A stretch of DNA of 64,000 bases from Acidiphilium iwatense (GTDB lineage: Bacteria > Pseudomonadota > Alphaproteobacteria > Acetobacterales > Acetobacteraceae), in NCBI RefSeq assembly GCF_021556475.1, contig NZ_JAKGBZ010000019.1, forward strand, positions 1-64,000. The letters run 5' to 3'. Position numbers and translations under genes: made by a program. The notes beneath the pieces are model-generated. The model was given only the letters and a program-made list of their open reading frames with translations, had not been told where the DNA came from and searched no databases. Below are positions 1-6,793 of the stretch, in pieces (the first letter of the stretch is position 1; each line of letters opens with the position of its first letter).

Positions 1-40
1 CGTCTCGGGGCATCACCAAACCCCCCGCCACGTCCTGACA

Positions 41-152
41 TTATGTTGCGTGGAAGCCGTCGATCGCCTGCGGCACAAAGCCCAACCGCAGATCCGCAAC
101 ATAACTTTCGCCGCAACATGTTCGGTCTTATGTTGAATGCAACATAAGACCG
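41..152. repeat. Palindromic TTATGTTG repeat cluster at the break point of the toprim gene
   Basis: TTATGTTGCG (41-50) is the exact reverse complement of CGCAACATAA (95-104). A further CGCAACAT lies at 112-119. A perfect dyad with 13-bp arms, CGGTCTTATGTTG (123-135) and CAACATAAGACCG (140-152), has a 4-bp centre. Recognisable toprim-protein coding sequence begins at the right arm of this dyad and not before it. The cluster therefore looks like the end of a mobile element or a tyrosine-recombinase core site that interrupted the gene. The responsible element is outside the window and its identity is inference. Confidence 0.55.
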
Positions 153-1015
153 ACGCGGCCACCGGCGAACATGGCGACCTGCTCGACGTCATCCGCGAAA
201 GCTGCGGCCTGATCGACTTCAAGGACGTCGCCGATGAGGCGCGTTCGTTTCTCAGCCTGCCGCATCCCGAACCGGAGCCGGATCGTCCGCGCGCGCACAA
301 GCCCAGTTCTCCGAACGGATCGCCGGAAGCGGCGCGGCGACTGTTCGCAATGTCGCTGCCGATGTCTCGTACCCTCGTGGAAACGTATCTCCGCAATCGC
401 GGCATTACGGCTTTGCACGGAACCGGAAGCCTGCGCTTCCACCCGCGCTGCTACTATCGGCCTGACGACCATAGTCCGACCGAGACCTGGCCGGCGATGA
501 TCGCCTCCGTCACCGACCTCGCGGGCCATCTGACCGGCGCGCACCGCACCTGGCTCGATCCCGACGGCTTCTCCGAGGTGACGCTCGGCAAGGCGCCGAT
601 TGATACGCCGAGGCGAGCGATGGGTGACCTCCTCGGTCACGCCGTTCGCTTTGGCGTGGCGGGCGAAGTCATGGCGGCCGGCGAGGGCATCGAGACGATG
701 CTGTCGCTCAGGTGCGTGCTGCCCGCCATGCCGATGGTCGCAGCCCTCTCGGCAGCTCATCTCTCCGCTATCCTGTTCCCGGACACATTGCGCCGGCTCT
801 ACATCGCCCCCGACGACGATCCCGCCGGTGACGGCGCGTTGGCGACGTTGATCGAACGCGCGCAGGAGGCCGGGATCGAGGCGATCGTGATTTCGCCACG
901 GCTCGGCGACTTCAACGAGGATCTTCGGCTGCTCGGGATCGACGCGCTTCGGGCCGCAAGCCGGGTGCAGATCGCGGCGCAGGATGTCGCCCGCTTCATG
1001 GATCTGGCGGCATAG
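137..1015 (+). CDS. Toprim-domain protein, 5'-truncated (ICE primase/helicase-associated)
   Basis: The C-terminal half is a Toprim fold: GEGIET (the conserved Glu, about residues 182-187) and IAPDDDPAG (the DxD motif, about 223-231). The N-terminal part matches the middle of ICE/plasmid toprim proteins (TDAATGEHGDLLD), but the usual N-terminal zinc-ribbon-like segment is missing. The first residues (MQHK) are encoded by an inserted palindrome, so the 292-aa reading frame is a remnant with an accidental start. In related ICEs, from memory, this gene follows the strawberry-notch gene and precedes DUF2493, as DUF2493 does here. Such proteins are thought to act in DNA replication or processing of the element. 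Whether this remnant is expressed is unknown. Confidence 0.7.
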   Translation: MQHKTDAATGEHGDLLDVIRESCGLIDFKDVADEARSFLSLPHPEPEPDRPRAHKPSSPNGSPEAARRLFAMSLPMSRTLVETYLRNRGITALHGTGSLRFHPRCYYRPDDHSPTETWPAMIASVTDLAGHLTGAHRTWLDPDGFSEVTLGKAPIDTPRRAMGDLLGHAVRFGVAGEVMAAGEGIETMLSLRCVLPAMPMVAALSAAHLSAILFPDTLRRLYIAPDDDPAGDGALATLIERAQEAGIEAIVISPRLGDFNEDLRLLGIDALRAASRVQIAAQDVARFMDLAA

Positions 1016-1152
1016 CCGGAACGGGGATGCGTGCGGCTGCGTCGTCGCCACAGGGTCGGCGGTCATGCTTTCCCTCAGCGTCAGAGAGGACCACGCCCAC
1101 GGCCTTCTGAGAGGGCGATCGGGCAGCAAGCGGCCCGGACCGGCAACCTCGT

Positions 1153-1215
1153 GGGCCGACTATTTTCCGTCGGCGGCAGAGCCGCCTTTACATCGCGAGA
1201 CAAAATAGTCGGCCC
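1153..1215. repeat. Cruciform-like intergenic element, copy 1
   Basis: The gap 1016-1339 has no convincing gene. It holds a perfect 14-bp inverted repeat, GGGCCGACTATTTT (1153-1166) and AAAATAGTCGGCCC (1202-1215). The 35-nt loop contains its own hairpin, GGCGGC-AGA-GCCGCC (1172-1186). The loop resembles, at about 24 of 35 positions, the 34-nt loop (plus one flanking base) of another inverted repeat at 4056-4107, so this is a recurring structured element. It lies upstream of the DUF2493 gene; a role in transcription termination or post-transcriptional control is inference. Confidence 0.6.
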
Positions 1216-1339
1216 CCTTCGGTCCTCCGCCGAGGCTCCGGCCCGCAGCTCACGCTGCGGGTGCAGGTCCGGTCCGCCCGCCGCCTTCGTCGCCATGAAG
1301 GCCGCGATGGGCGCGGCCGATCCGACGAGGAAATCCGCG

Positions 1340-2269
1340 ATGACCACCGACAACGGCGACGATTTCGAGCCACACCACAGCGCATCCCCGACCGACCAGG
1401 TCCTCCACGAACTCCAGCTCTATGGCTACCGTCCCTTTCACGACGAGCCCGATCCCAGACCGCTTCCCGAAGCGAACATTCTCGCGGGCAGCATCTCCGA
1501 CATCTTCGACGCCCTCGTGGTGGCGCTGGCCGACACGCGCCTCGAATCCGACCTCGAGGACCTGCTCTGGTCGACGGTGAACGTCTTCCACCGCGCCATC
1601 GACCGGATCGAGCGCGAACTCGACGACAACGAGCTGGCGCAGCAGCGCTCGCAACGGGAACAGGATGGCAGTGAGGTCAAGTCCGTCGAGCTGGAGCGCC
1701 TGACTGCGGAAGGGCAGACGCTGATCGAACGCCGCAACGCCTTCGAGCTGATGCGCGACCAAGCCGCCGACCAATTCGAGCACCACACCCATTCGGCCTG
1801 GCGGCCCCGCAACGGGTCGAAGGTCAACCATCGCAACCTCACCGCGGCGATGATCGACAGCCGCGACTTCCTGGCCGCGAAGAGGCGCGCCGACAACCAG
1901 GTGCTTCTGCCCGCGGGGCCGAAGGTGGCTCTGACCGGCGGGCTCGATTTCAACGATTACCGGCTGGTCTGGGCCAAGCTCGATCAGGTCCACGCAAAGC
2001 ACCCGGACATGGTGCTGCTGCACGGCGGCTCGCCCAAGGGCGCCGAGCTGATCGCCGCCAAATGGGCCGACAACCGCAAAGTCCCGCAGATCGCCTTCAA
2101 ACCTGACTGGACGAAACACGCCAAGGCCGCGCCGTTCAAGCGCAACGACGCCTTGCTGGAGGTCCTGCCGATCGGTGTGATGCACTTCCCCGGCACCGGC
2201 ATCCAGGACAACCTCGCCGACAAGGCGAAGAAGCTCGGCATCCCGGTCTGGAAATTCGGCGGCGCGTGA
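1340..2269 (+). CDS. DUF2493 (SLOG/YspA-like) family protein
   Basis: This 309-aa protein is typical of alphaproteobacterial ICE backbones. Residues 1 to about 190 are helical and charged. The DUF2493 domain follows, starting at KVALTGGLDF and continuing through LLHGGSPKGAELIAAKWA, which is the Rossmann-like nucleotide-binding core of the SLOG superfamily. The ligand and role are not known; such domains are proposed to sense or bind nucleotides. I chose the ATG at 1340 because a GA-rich stretch (acgagga) precedes it. The in-frame ATGs further upstream (1031, 1295) would translate a structured non-coding leader. Confidence 0.85.
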   Translation: MTTDNGDDFEPHHSASPTDQVLHELQLYGYRPFHDEPDPRPLPEANILAGSISDIFDALVVALADTRLESDLEDLLWSTVNVFHRAIDRIERELDDNELAQQRSQREQDGSEVKSVELERLTAEGQTLIERRNAFELMRDQAADQFEHHTHSAWRPRNGSKVNHRNLTAAMIDSRDFLAAKRRADNQVLLPAGPKVALTGGLDFNDYRLVWAKLDQVHAKHPDMVLLHGGSPKGAELIAAKWADNRKVPQIAFKPDWTKHAKAAPFKRNDALLEVLPIGVMHFPGTGIQDNLADKAKKLGIPVWKFGGA

Positions 2270-2343
2270 GCGCCGCCTTGCCCTTTCTGCACAGTGACGT
2301 GAATCCGCTGAGGCGGATTATCGGCTTTCCGTAAAACCGCCTT

Positions 2344-2553
2344 TCAATCCGGTTCACCCGTGACGGCGATCCGGGCCGCACGAGCATAGTGCGCCAACTC
2401 CGTATCGTTCTCGATCAGGCCATCGAGGAGCGCCTTCATGTCGCTCTGATCGGACGCCGATTGAAAAGGCCCTGGCTGCCGCTCGATCGCCAACACCGCA
2501 ATGGCGAGCGCCTTCTTCACCAGGTGCAGTTCGCGTCCCGTGAACTCCGCCAT
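2344..2553 (-). CDS. Small conserved ICE protein, 69 aa, unknown function
   Basis: The sequence begins MAEFTGRELHLVKKALAIAV and ends HYARAARIAVTGEPD. It is a short, helical, mildly acidic protein of a kind seen repeatedly in this ICE family; I do not know its function. The start at 2553 is preceded on the minus strand by gaggt about 8 nt upstream. The longer in-frame extension to 2742 is Arg-rich and looks non-coding. The gene is convergent with DUF2493 and divergent from the small gene at 2871. Confidence 0.6.
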   Translation of the reverse strand: MAEFTGRELHLVKKALAIAVLAIERQPGPFQSASDQSDMKALLDGLIENDTELAHYARAARIAVTGEPD

Positions 2554-2870
2554 GCCGCGCACCTCGACCGCCACTTCGTCTCGAGAGCACACCTTAGCTG
2601 ATCGGCCTGCCCACCGTGAGTGACGAGGTTCCAGCCGCTGGCGGCGGGCTTTTAGACGCGGCTCCCGCCGGCGGTCGCCATCCCTGCGTCTATCAGCGCT
2701 GATCCTTGGTCCGTCCGCGGGCCTGACGCCATCAACCCGCAAGGGGTCGGCTTACGCTGGAGCGTGCCGCCGCTCTGTCTTCGCCTTCGCGGTGATTGCG
2801 GCCCTCGGCCGGACACATCGGGCGCCTGTCGCGCGGGGATGGCCCCCGCCTCAGCACAGGAGCCGGATCA
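2554..2870. other. Divergent intergenic region
   Basis: This 317-bp gap between two divergent small genes contains no reading frame I trust. It presumably holds both promoters. I see no strong inverted repeat or promoter consensus in it. Confidence 0.4.
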
Positions 2871-3038
2871 ATGTCTCAAGCCCTCGCATTCGCCAACGGC
2901 TGGAACCTCGCCACCACCCTTATGGTCTGCGTCGTCGTCTTTCATGCTGACACTGGCAACTACGGCGTCATGCTGGCCGCCGAATATGACGGCGATCCCG
3001 CTGCCGTCATCCACGAATTCGACCCCTTCCAACCATGA
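2871..3038 (+). CDS. Small conserved ICE protein, 55 aa, unknown function
   Basis: This short protein starts MSQALAFANGWNLATTLMVC and ends VIHEFDPFQP. The start is supported by an AGGAG about 8 nt upstream (caggagccggatca). The middle is hydrophobic, and the C-terminus is acidic and ends in a Pro/Phe motif. A strong hairpin terminator follows 34 nt downstream, which supports a real transcription unit. No function is known to me. Confidence 0.55.
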   Translation: MSQALAFANGWNLATTLMVCVVVFHADTGNYGVMLAAEYDGDPAAVIHEFDPFQP

Positions 3039-3071
3039 AGGGGCGAACCACCACGAAAGCTGAACCTCAGA

Positions 3072-3102
3072 GCGCCAGCGGGATTTCTGCTCCCGCTGGC
3101 GC
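3072..3102 (+). terminator. Hairpin terminator after the 55-aa gene
   Basis: Perfect 12-bp arms GCGCCAGCGGGA (3072-3083) and TCCCGCTGGCGC (3091-3102) enclose a 7-nt loop and are followed by a weak T-rich tail (ctgtttg). Confidence 0.65.
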
Positions 3103-3186
3103 CTGTTTGCGGCTATATTCGTGGTCGCGCCGTGGTGGTGGTGGAAGGCGCGACCGTCAGACCTTTATCTCACGGAGCGCACCGCC

Positions 3187-3627
3187 ATGATCATCTTCGG
3201 ACCACTGCTCGTCATTGTCGGCATCGGCTTCTTCTGCTGGCTGCTGTTCAACCTCGCCGTCTTCGCACTGCCCTTCTTCGCTGGCCTGACGATCGGCATC
3301 TGGGCCTTCCACACCGGAGCCGGCGTGCTCGGCGGCATAGCGGTAGGTGTCGTGGCCGGCGGCATAACCTTTGGCCTTGGCCAGATCGCGCTCGCCTTTG
3401 TGCCCTGGACGTGGCTTCGGCTCCTGATCATCCTCCTTTACGTCGCGCCCGCCGCCGTCGCCGGTTACAGCGCCACGCATGGAATCGCCCAGATGGCGAT
3501 GCCTTCGCCTACGTGGCAGACGATCTTCGCCGTCATCGGCGCGATCGCCGTCAGCGTCACGGCGTTCGTTCGCTTCACCGGAACGGCCACGCCCGGACCG
3601 GCCGGACAGGGCTTGGCGCGGGGCTGA
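3187..3627 (+). CDS. Small integral membrane protein, 146 aa
   Basis: The protein is almost entirely hydrophobic, with about four to five membrane segments: residues ~3-25, ~30-60, ~62-82, ~85-100 and ~110-130. It ends in a short Gly/Pro-rich tail. I took the ATG at 3187 because the membrane protein starts there (MIIFGPLLVIVG); the upstream in-frame extension is not hydrophobic. Similar membrane proteins occur between DUF2493 and DUF736 in this ICE family. Function unknown. Confidence 0.6.
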   Translation: MIIFGPLLVIVGIGFFCWLLFNLAVFALPFFAGLTIGIWAFHTGAGVLGGIAVGVVAGGITFGLGQIALAFVPWTWLRLLIILLYVAPAAVAGYSATHGIAQMAMPSPTWQTIFAVIGAIAVSVTAFVRFTGTATPGPAGQGLARG

Positions 3628-4220
3628 CACCGTCGCGTCGGTGGGGCGGGGTCAGATCAGGCATCTGGGACGCCCGCAGTCCCCGTCATCGAAGCTGACC
3701 AGAGAGCGGCTTCGGCGGTGAAGTTCCGCCCGCCATCGCAGAGTGGCCGGAGTCATGGCGGTCGTCTGAGCGCTTGGACCAGATGGTGACGGCGGCGAGA
3801 CCCGGCCCACGAGTCGTGTGAAATGGAGCGTGCAGCTGGAGCTTGGGCTTCGAAACGGGAAATCCGTCGGTGGCCAGGACAGGGCCCGGATCGCCGTCGC
3901 TTTCACCGCCCGGACTTGCGGCGACTCGAAAATCGCCATGTTCCCCTTGATGTCGGCTCTGTCAGGCCGAGCGCACCCAACGGCCTCTTCGATGGACTGA
4001 TCTGGCCGAAGGCCGGCTAAAGCCTCGACCGCCTATGGCGCAACAGCGGCGTCACAACTTTCTTCCCCTGCCGGCTACGCCGCCATTCCTCGCGAAACAA
4101 GAAAGTTCCTCCTTTGCTGTCGAGCCCCTTCGGGGTGCGCCGTCGATCGCCTCCGGCCCGTCGATCACCATCGAGGCCGCAATGGTGCGGGCTCGGAAAC
4201 AGAGATCAAGGAGAACTACC
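3628..4220. other. Gene-poor gap with the second cruciform-like element (4056-4107)
   Basis: No reading frame in these 593 bp looks real; the candidates are short and of biased composition. The notable structure is AACTTTCTT (4056-4064) with its inverted copy AAGAAAGTT (4099-4107). The intervening 34 bases, plus one flanking base, resemble the 35-base loop of the 1153-1215 element, sharing the GCCGCC and CTCGCGA blocks. It sits about 110 bp upstream of the DUF736 gene. Confidence 0.5.
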
Positions 4221-4547
4221 ATGGCGACCATCGGCACCTTCAAGAAGACCGGCTCGAACGAATTCACCGGCGAAATCGTCACCCTCTCGGTCCAGGCCAA
4301 GAACGTCCGGATCGTTCCCGAAGCCACCCGCTCCGGCGACAACAGCCCCAGCCACCGCGTCTATGTCGGCCGGGTCGAGATCGGCGCCGCCTGGGCCAAG
4401 CGCTCCAACGAAGGCCGCGACTATCTGGGCCTCAAGCTCGACGATCCGAGCTTCACCGCCCCGATCTTCGCCAACCTGTTCGACGACGAGGACGGCGAGG
4501 GCTACAGCCTGATCTGGTCCCGCCCCAACGGCCGCCGGAGCGACTGA
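4221..4547 (+). CDS. DUF736 family protein
   Basis: This 108-aa protein has the DUF736 layout: MATIGTFKKTG at the start, a central RIVPEATRS...HRVYVGRVEIGAAWAK, and a C-terminal YLGLKLDDPSF...IFANLF...YSLIWSRPN. DUF736 proteins are common on conjugative elements of Proteobacteria and have no established biochemical role. The start is supported by aaggag 7-8 nt upstream. A rho-independent terminator follows. A second, diverged DUF736 gene lies at 9881. Confidence 0.9.
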   Translation: MATIGTFKKTGSNEFTGEIVTLSVQAKNVRIVPEATRSGDNSPSHRVYVGRVEIGAAWAKRSNEGRDYLGLKLDDPSFTAPIFANLFDDEDGEGYSLIWSRPNGRRSD

Positions 4548-4558
4548 CCCCGCCTACA

Positions 4559-4589
4559 ATGCCCCGTCCGGCCGGTCCGGGCGGGGCAT
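4559..4589 (+). terminator. Rho-independent terminator after DUF736
   Basis: Arms ATGCCCCG-T-CCGG and CCGG-G-CGGGGCAT close a 5-nt loop and are followed by a T5 tract (gactttttcg). Confidence 0.8.
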
Positions 4590-4658
4590 CGACTTTTTCG
4601 AGAGTTCCTGGGCCGCCATCGGCCCCGGTCGAGCCCAGCGGCGCACGGGGCGAAGGCG

Positions 4659-4910
4659 CTATTCTTGAGGCTCGGCCGAAGTCGCCGAGTCGCCATTGCG
4701 ATGAGGAGCTCGCACCAGCTCGGTAGCCTCCACATCAAGCGCTTCGGCCACCTGACCCAGGACGGTGACGCTCGCCGACACGTCGGCGCGCTCGATCGCC
4801 CCGATATACCGGGCGCTCAACCCGGCCCGCTCGGCCAACTCCTCTTGCGTCATCCCTTTCGCATGACGCAACCGACGCAGATTGATCGCCATGACCTCCT
4901 TGAGATCCAT
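4659..4910 (-). CDS. XRE-family regulator, QseC-like
   Basis: This 83-aa protein consists of one Cro/C1-type HTH: NLRRLRHAKGMTQEELAERAGLS...YIGAIERADVSAS (about residues 10-55). It is divergently transcribed from a DUF2285 gene at 5141, and two similar palindromes lie 22-50 bp upstream of its start. In ICEMlSymR7A, QseC is a small XRE controller encoded divergently from qseM that binds paired operators between them. The arrangement here is the same, so I infer the same role: setting the on/off state of the antiactivator gene and of itself. Homology to QseC is inferred from type, size and context, not from alignment. Confidence 0.85.
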   Translation of the reverse strand: MDLKEVMAINLRRLRHAKGMTQEELAERAGLSARYIGAIERADVSASVTVLGQVAEALDVEATELVRAPHRNGDSATSAEPQE

Positions 4911-4931
4911 GGCGATGATGGAGCCGACGCC

Positions 4932-4960
4932 GGAACCATCGTTCCAGGAACGATCATTCC
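4932..4960. promoter_or_regulatory. Paired operator-like palindromes (QseC-type O1/O2)
   Basis: GGAACCATCGTTCC (4932-4945) and GGAACGATCATTCC (4947-4960) are two near-identical 14-bp dyads spaced 15 bp centre to centre. They lie just upstream of the XRE gene and in the divergent region shared with the DUF2285 gene. Repeated dyads of this kind are typical of controller-type XRE operators. Confidence 0.7.
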
Positions 4961-5140
4961 GATTCGTCCGCGGGTTATGCTATCCATCCCTGGTCTCGAC
5001 TGCCTCTGCACCGTCAATTTGAGCAACGTGATGCGCCATAAGCATCACGACACCGGCTTAATCAGGCGCGAAGTCTGTCAAAATTTGCGGTAAATGAATC
5101 CCTACTCCATTGCTTTGATCTCGACGGGGGAAAGATCGCA

Positions 5141-5404
5141 ATGACCGAGGCGCCCTTCTGTGACCGGCCGCCGCTTACCGACCGCGTGAACACCTATGAT
5201 GAGGAACATCTGGCGATATACCTACGGTTGCTGATGGCCGAGGAAGAAGGAGCCGACTGGCGAGAGGTCGTGCTGGTGCTCTTCGGCCTCGATCCGGCGC
5301 AAGAGCCCTGCCGTGCCAAAATCGTCCATGAAAGCCACTTGGCCCGCGCCCGCTGGATGACTGAAACCGGCTATCGGCACCTGCTTCAGCCACGAGCGCA
5401 GTAA
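5141..5404 (+). CDS. DUF2285-type small protein, QseM-like antiactivator
   Basis: This 87-aa protein has the core YDEEHLAIYLRLLMAEEEGADWREVVLVLFGLDP...HLARARWMTETGYRHLL, a small helical DNA-binding-like fold related to the DUF2285 C-terminal domain of the gene downstream. In ICEMlSymR7A the antiactivator QseM is a stand-alone DUF2285 protein that binds both TraR and FseA. The position here, divergent from an XRE gene and upstream of an fseA-like gene, matches. I infer that it titrates the FseA-like protein by mimicking its C-terminal domain. Confidence 0.75.
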   Translation: MTEAPFCDRPPLTDRVNTYDEEHLAIYLRLLMAEEEGADWREVVLVLFGLDPAQEPCRAKIVHESHLARARWMTETGYRHLLQPRAQ

Positions 5405-5492
5405 GCCGCCGCACATCCGTTGTACGGGTTGTCGTCGCGCGCGATGCAATCATAGGGTCTAGCGCAAAGCCTGCGTTTCCGGATGGTTTGAA

Positions 5493-5511
5493 GCTCCCCG
5501 AATAGGGGAGC
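5493..5511 (+). promoter_or_regulatory. Hairpin directly upstream of the fseA-like start
   Basis: GCTCCCC (5493-5499), GAATA, GGGGAGC (5505-5511) is a perfect 7-bp stem that ends a few nt before the ribosome-binding site (gagagga) of the gene starting at 5530. It could be an operator or a mRNA structure that affects translation. Confidence 0.45.
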
Positions 5512-5529
5512 AAGACGAGAGGAAACGCC

Positions 5530-6316
5530 ATGCCCACACAGTATTGGCGCTCGCCGGAGACGATCGATCACTTGAATCGCCTCGAACGCCCCGGCTTCGC
5601 CGTCGAATTCCTGCGCCGCAACGCCGAATACCGGCGTGACTACGCCCAAATTCAGCGCCAGATCACGCGCGATCACGTCGATGCGGAGTCCGCTCGCGCG
5701 GATTTTGCCCGACGATGGGGGTTGCGGTTTCGCCCACGACCCGAGCATTCCGGTCGGCGACGAACCCGCTACCTGGCTGCCGGAACTGTCGCCCGGCACG
5801 CTGCTGCTCGATGCAGCGCCGAGCGGATTCGCGCCTGTTGCCCTCGACCCATCCCAACTCGGCTCGATTGTCGCTGACCGGACCGATGATGAGGGTCGCG
5901 AGGTCGTAATCGTCGATGGGTCCGGCGAGCTTCACATCCGGCTCAACAGCGATCTGGCTGTTCGGCGCCCCATGATTCTCCTGCCGCTCGGCGCTGCATC
6001 GGTCGATCTCCGACTCGATGTCGCGTCGCGTTTCATCCGCAAGGTAGGCGGCCAAACCATCGGCCTTCTCCCACGGGCGTTGCGACTGACCACGCAGCGC
6101 AAGCGCCGTCTCGTTCAGCTTCTTCACGCCTTCGACGTTCACGACATGGGCGGCGGTCCTCGCGACGTCGCGGAGATCATCCTGCGTTCGGACCAGGCCC
6201 AACTTCCATCTGTCGAGTGGAAAGACTCCCACGCGCGACGCGCGGCCAATCGTCTGATCCACGACTCGATCGCGCTCGTCGAACGCGGCTATCTCAAATT
6301 TCTGCGCGGCGGCTAA
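5530..6316 (+). CDS. fseA: FseA-like excision activator (DUF6499 + DUF2285) made by +1 frameshifting
   Basis: Two reading frames together encode one conserved protein. Frame 0 (5530-5877) begins MPTQYWRSPETIDHLNRLER, the DUF6499 domain, and reads to ...RRWGLRF. The +1 frame continues from 5732 as AHDPSIPVGDEPATWLPEL and ends with a DUF2285 domain (RKRRLVQLLHAF...ALVERGYLKFLRGG). The switch falls at CGG-TTT-C, where a tRNA-Phe slip from TTT to TTC gives a 261-aa fusion. In ICEMlSymR7A, msi172-msi171 are fused by exactly such a UUU-to-UUC +1 slip to make FseA, the activator of rdfS. Here an rdfS-like gene lies downstream. Without the slip, only a 115-aa DUF6499 product is made. A simple disabling mutation is the alternative. 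Confidence 0.8.
5725..5731 (+). other. +1 ribosomal frameshift site CGG-TTT-C
   Basis: Frame-0 codons CGG (5725-5727) and TTT (5728-5730) are followed by C at 5731. Moving the Phe tRNA to TTC (5729-5731) puts the next codon, GCC (5732), in the DUF2285 frame. The site lies after the conserved DUF6499 motif RWGLRF. It matches the published tRNA-Phe UUU-to-UUC slip of FseA. Confidence 0.75.
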
Positions 6317-6530
6317 TCAGCCACATAGCCTGATTTCAGAGCGTACCGCTCTTCCATCCATCTCCGTCTCGGCAGTGACGAATTGGACCAACGTCCGCTC
6401 ATTGTCGCGCGAAGGGGGACGCGCCCTTCCGAAAATCTTCGTCCACCCCCAACGCCTGAGCTCTCCGCCACCGTGACCCCGACATGCCGCGACTTGGCCG
6501 CGGCGCTTCGAGGCAAGACGGAGGCTTCCC

Positions 6531-6782
6531 ATGCTCGACAGGTCCGCGCAGCTCGCCACCCGCTACGTCCGAACCCATGAGGCGGCGCGCATCCTCGGCA
6601 TCTCGCCGCGCACCCTGGAAAAGTATCGCTGTCACGGCAGCGGCCCGACCTTTCGCAAGCTCGGCGGTCGCGTCGTGTACGCGGTGGGCGATCTCGAAGC
6701 TTGGGCTGACCAGGCCGCCTGCCGCTCGACCTCGGACCCCCGCTACGTCGAGGCCCGCGCCGCTGGCCACGCGCATCGCTGA
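6531..6782 (+). CDS. rdfS: RdfS-like recombination directionality factor (HTH_17/excisionase)
   Basis: This 83-aa protein is a MerR/AlpA-like winged HTH: YVRTHEAARILGISPRTLEKYRCHGSGPTFRKLGGRVVYAVGDLEAWADQ. This is the excisionase fold of ICE and phage directionality factors. A good GGAGG lies about 7 nt before the ATG. In ICEMlSymR7A, FseA activates rdfS, and RdfS then shifts the integrase to excision; the gene order fseA-rdfS-repA here fits that. The upstream region 6317-6530 should contain the FseA-responsive promoter and includes GAAGGG/CCCTTC (6411-6416 and 6424-6429). The cognate integrase would be the one at 33647 or another outside the window. Confidence 0.8.
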   Translation: MLDRSAQLATRYVRTHEAARILGISPRTLEKYRCHGSGPTFRKLGGRVVYAVGDLEAWADQAACRSTSDPRYVEARAAGHAHR

Positions 6783-6793
6783 GGCGCTCGCCG

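Noticed and set aside
3652-3939. 95-aa minus-strand ORF and several overlapping short ORFs in 3628-4220
   Set aside because: No ribosome-binding site, biased composition and no similarity to any family I know.
5530-6316. Treating the DUF6499/DUF2285 gene as a plain frameshifted pseudogene
   Set aside because: The break is exactly at a TTT-C slip site, both halves are otherwise intact, and the neighbours match the known FseA circuit.
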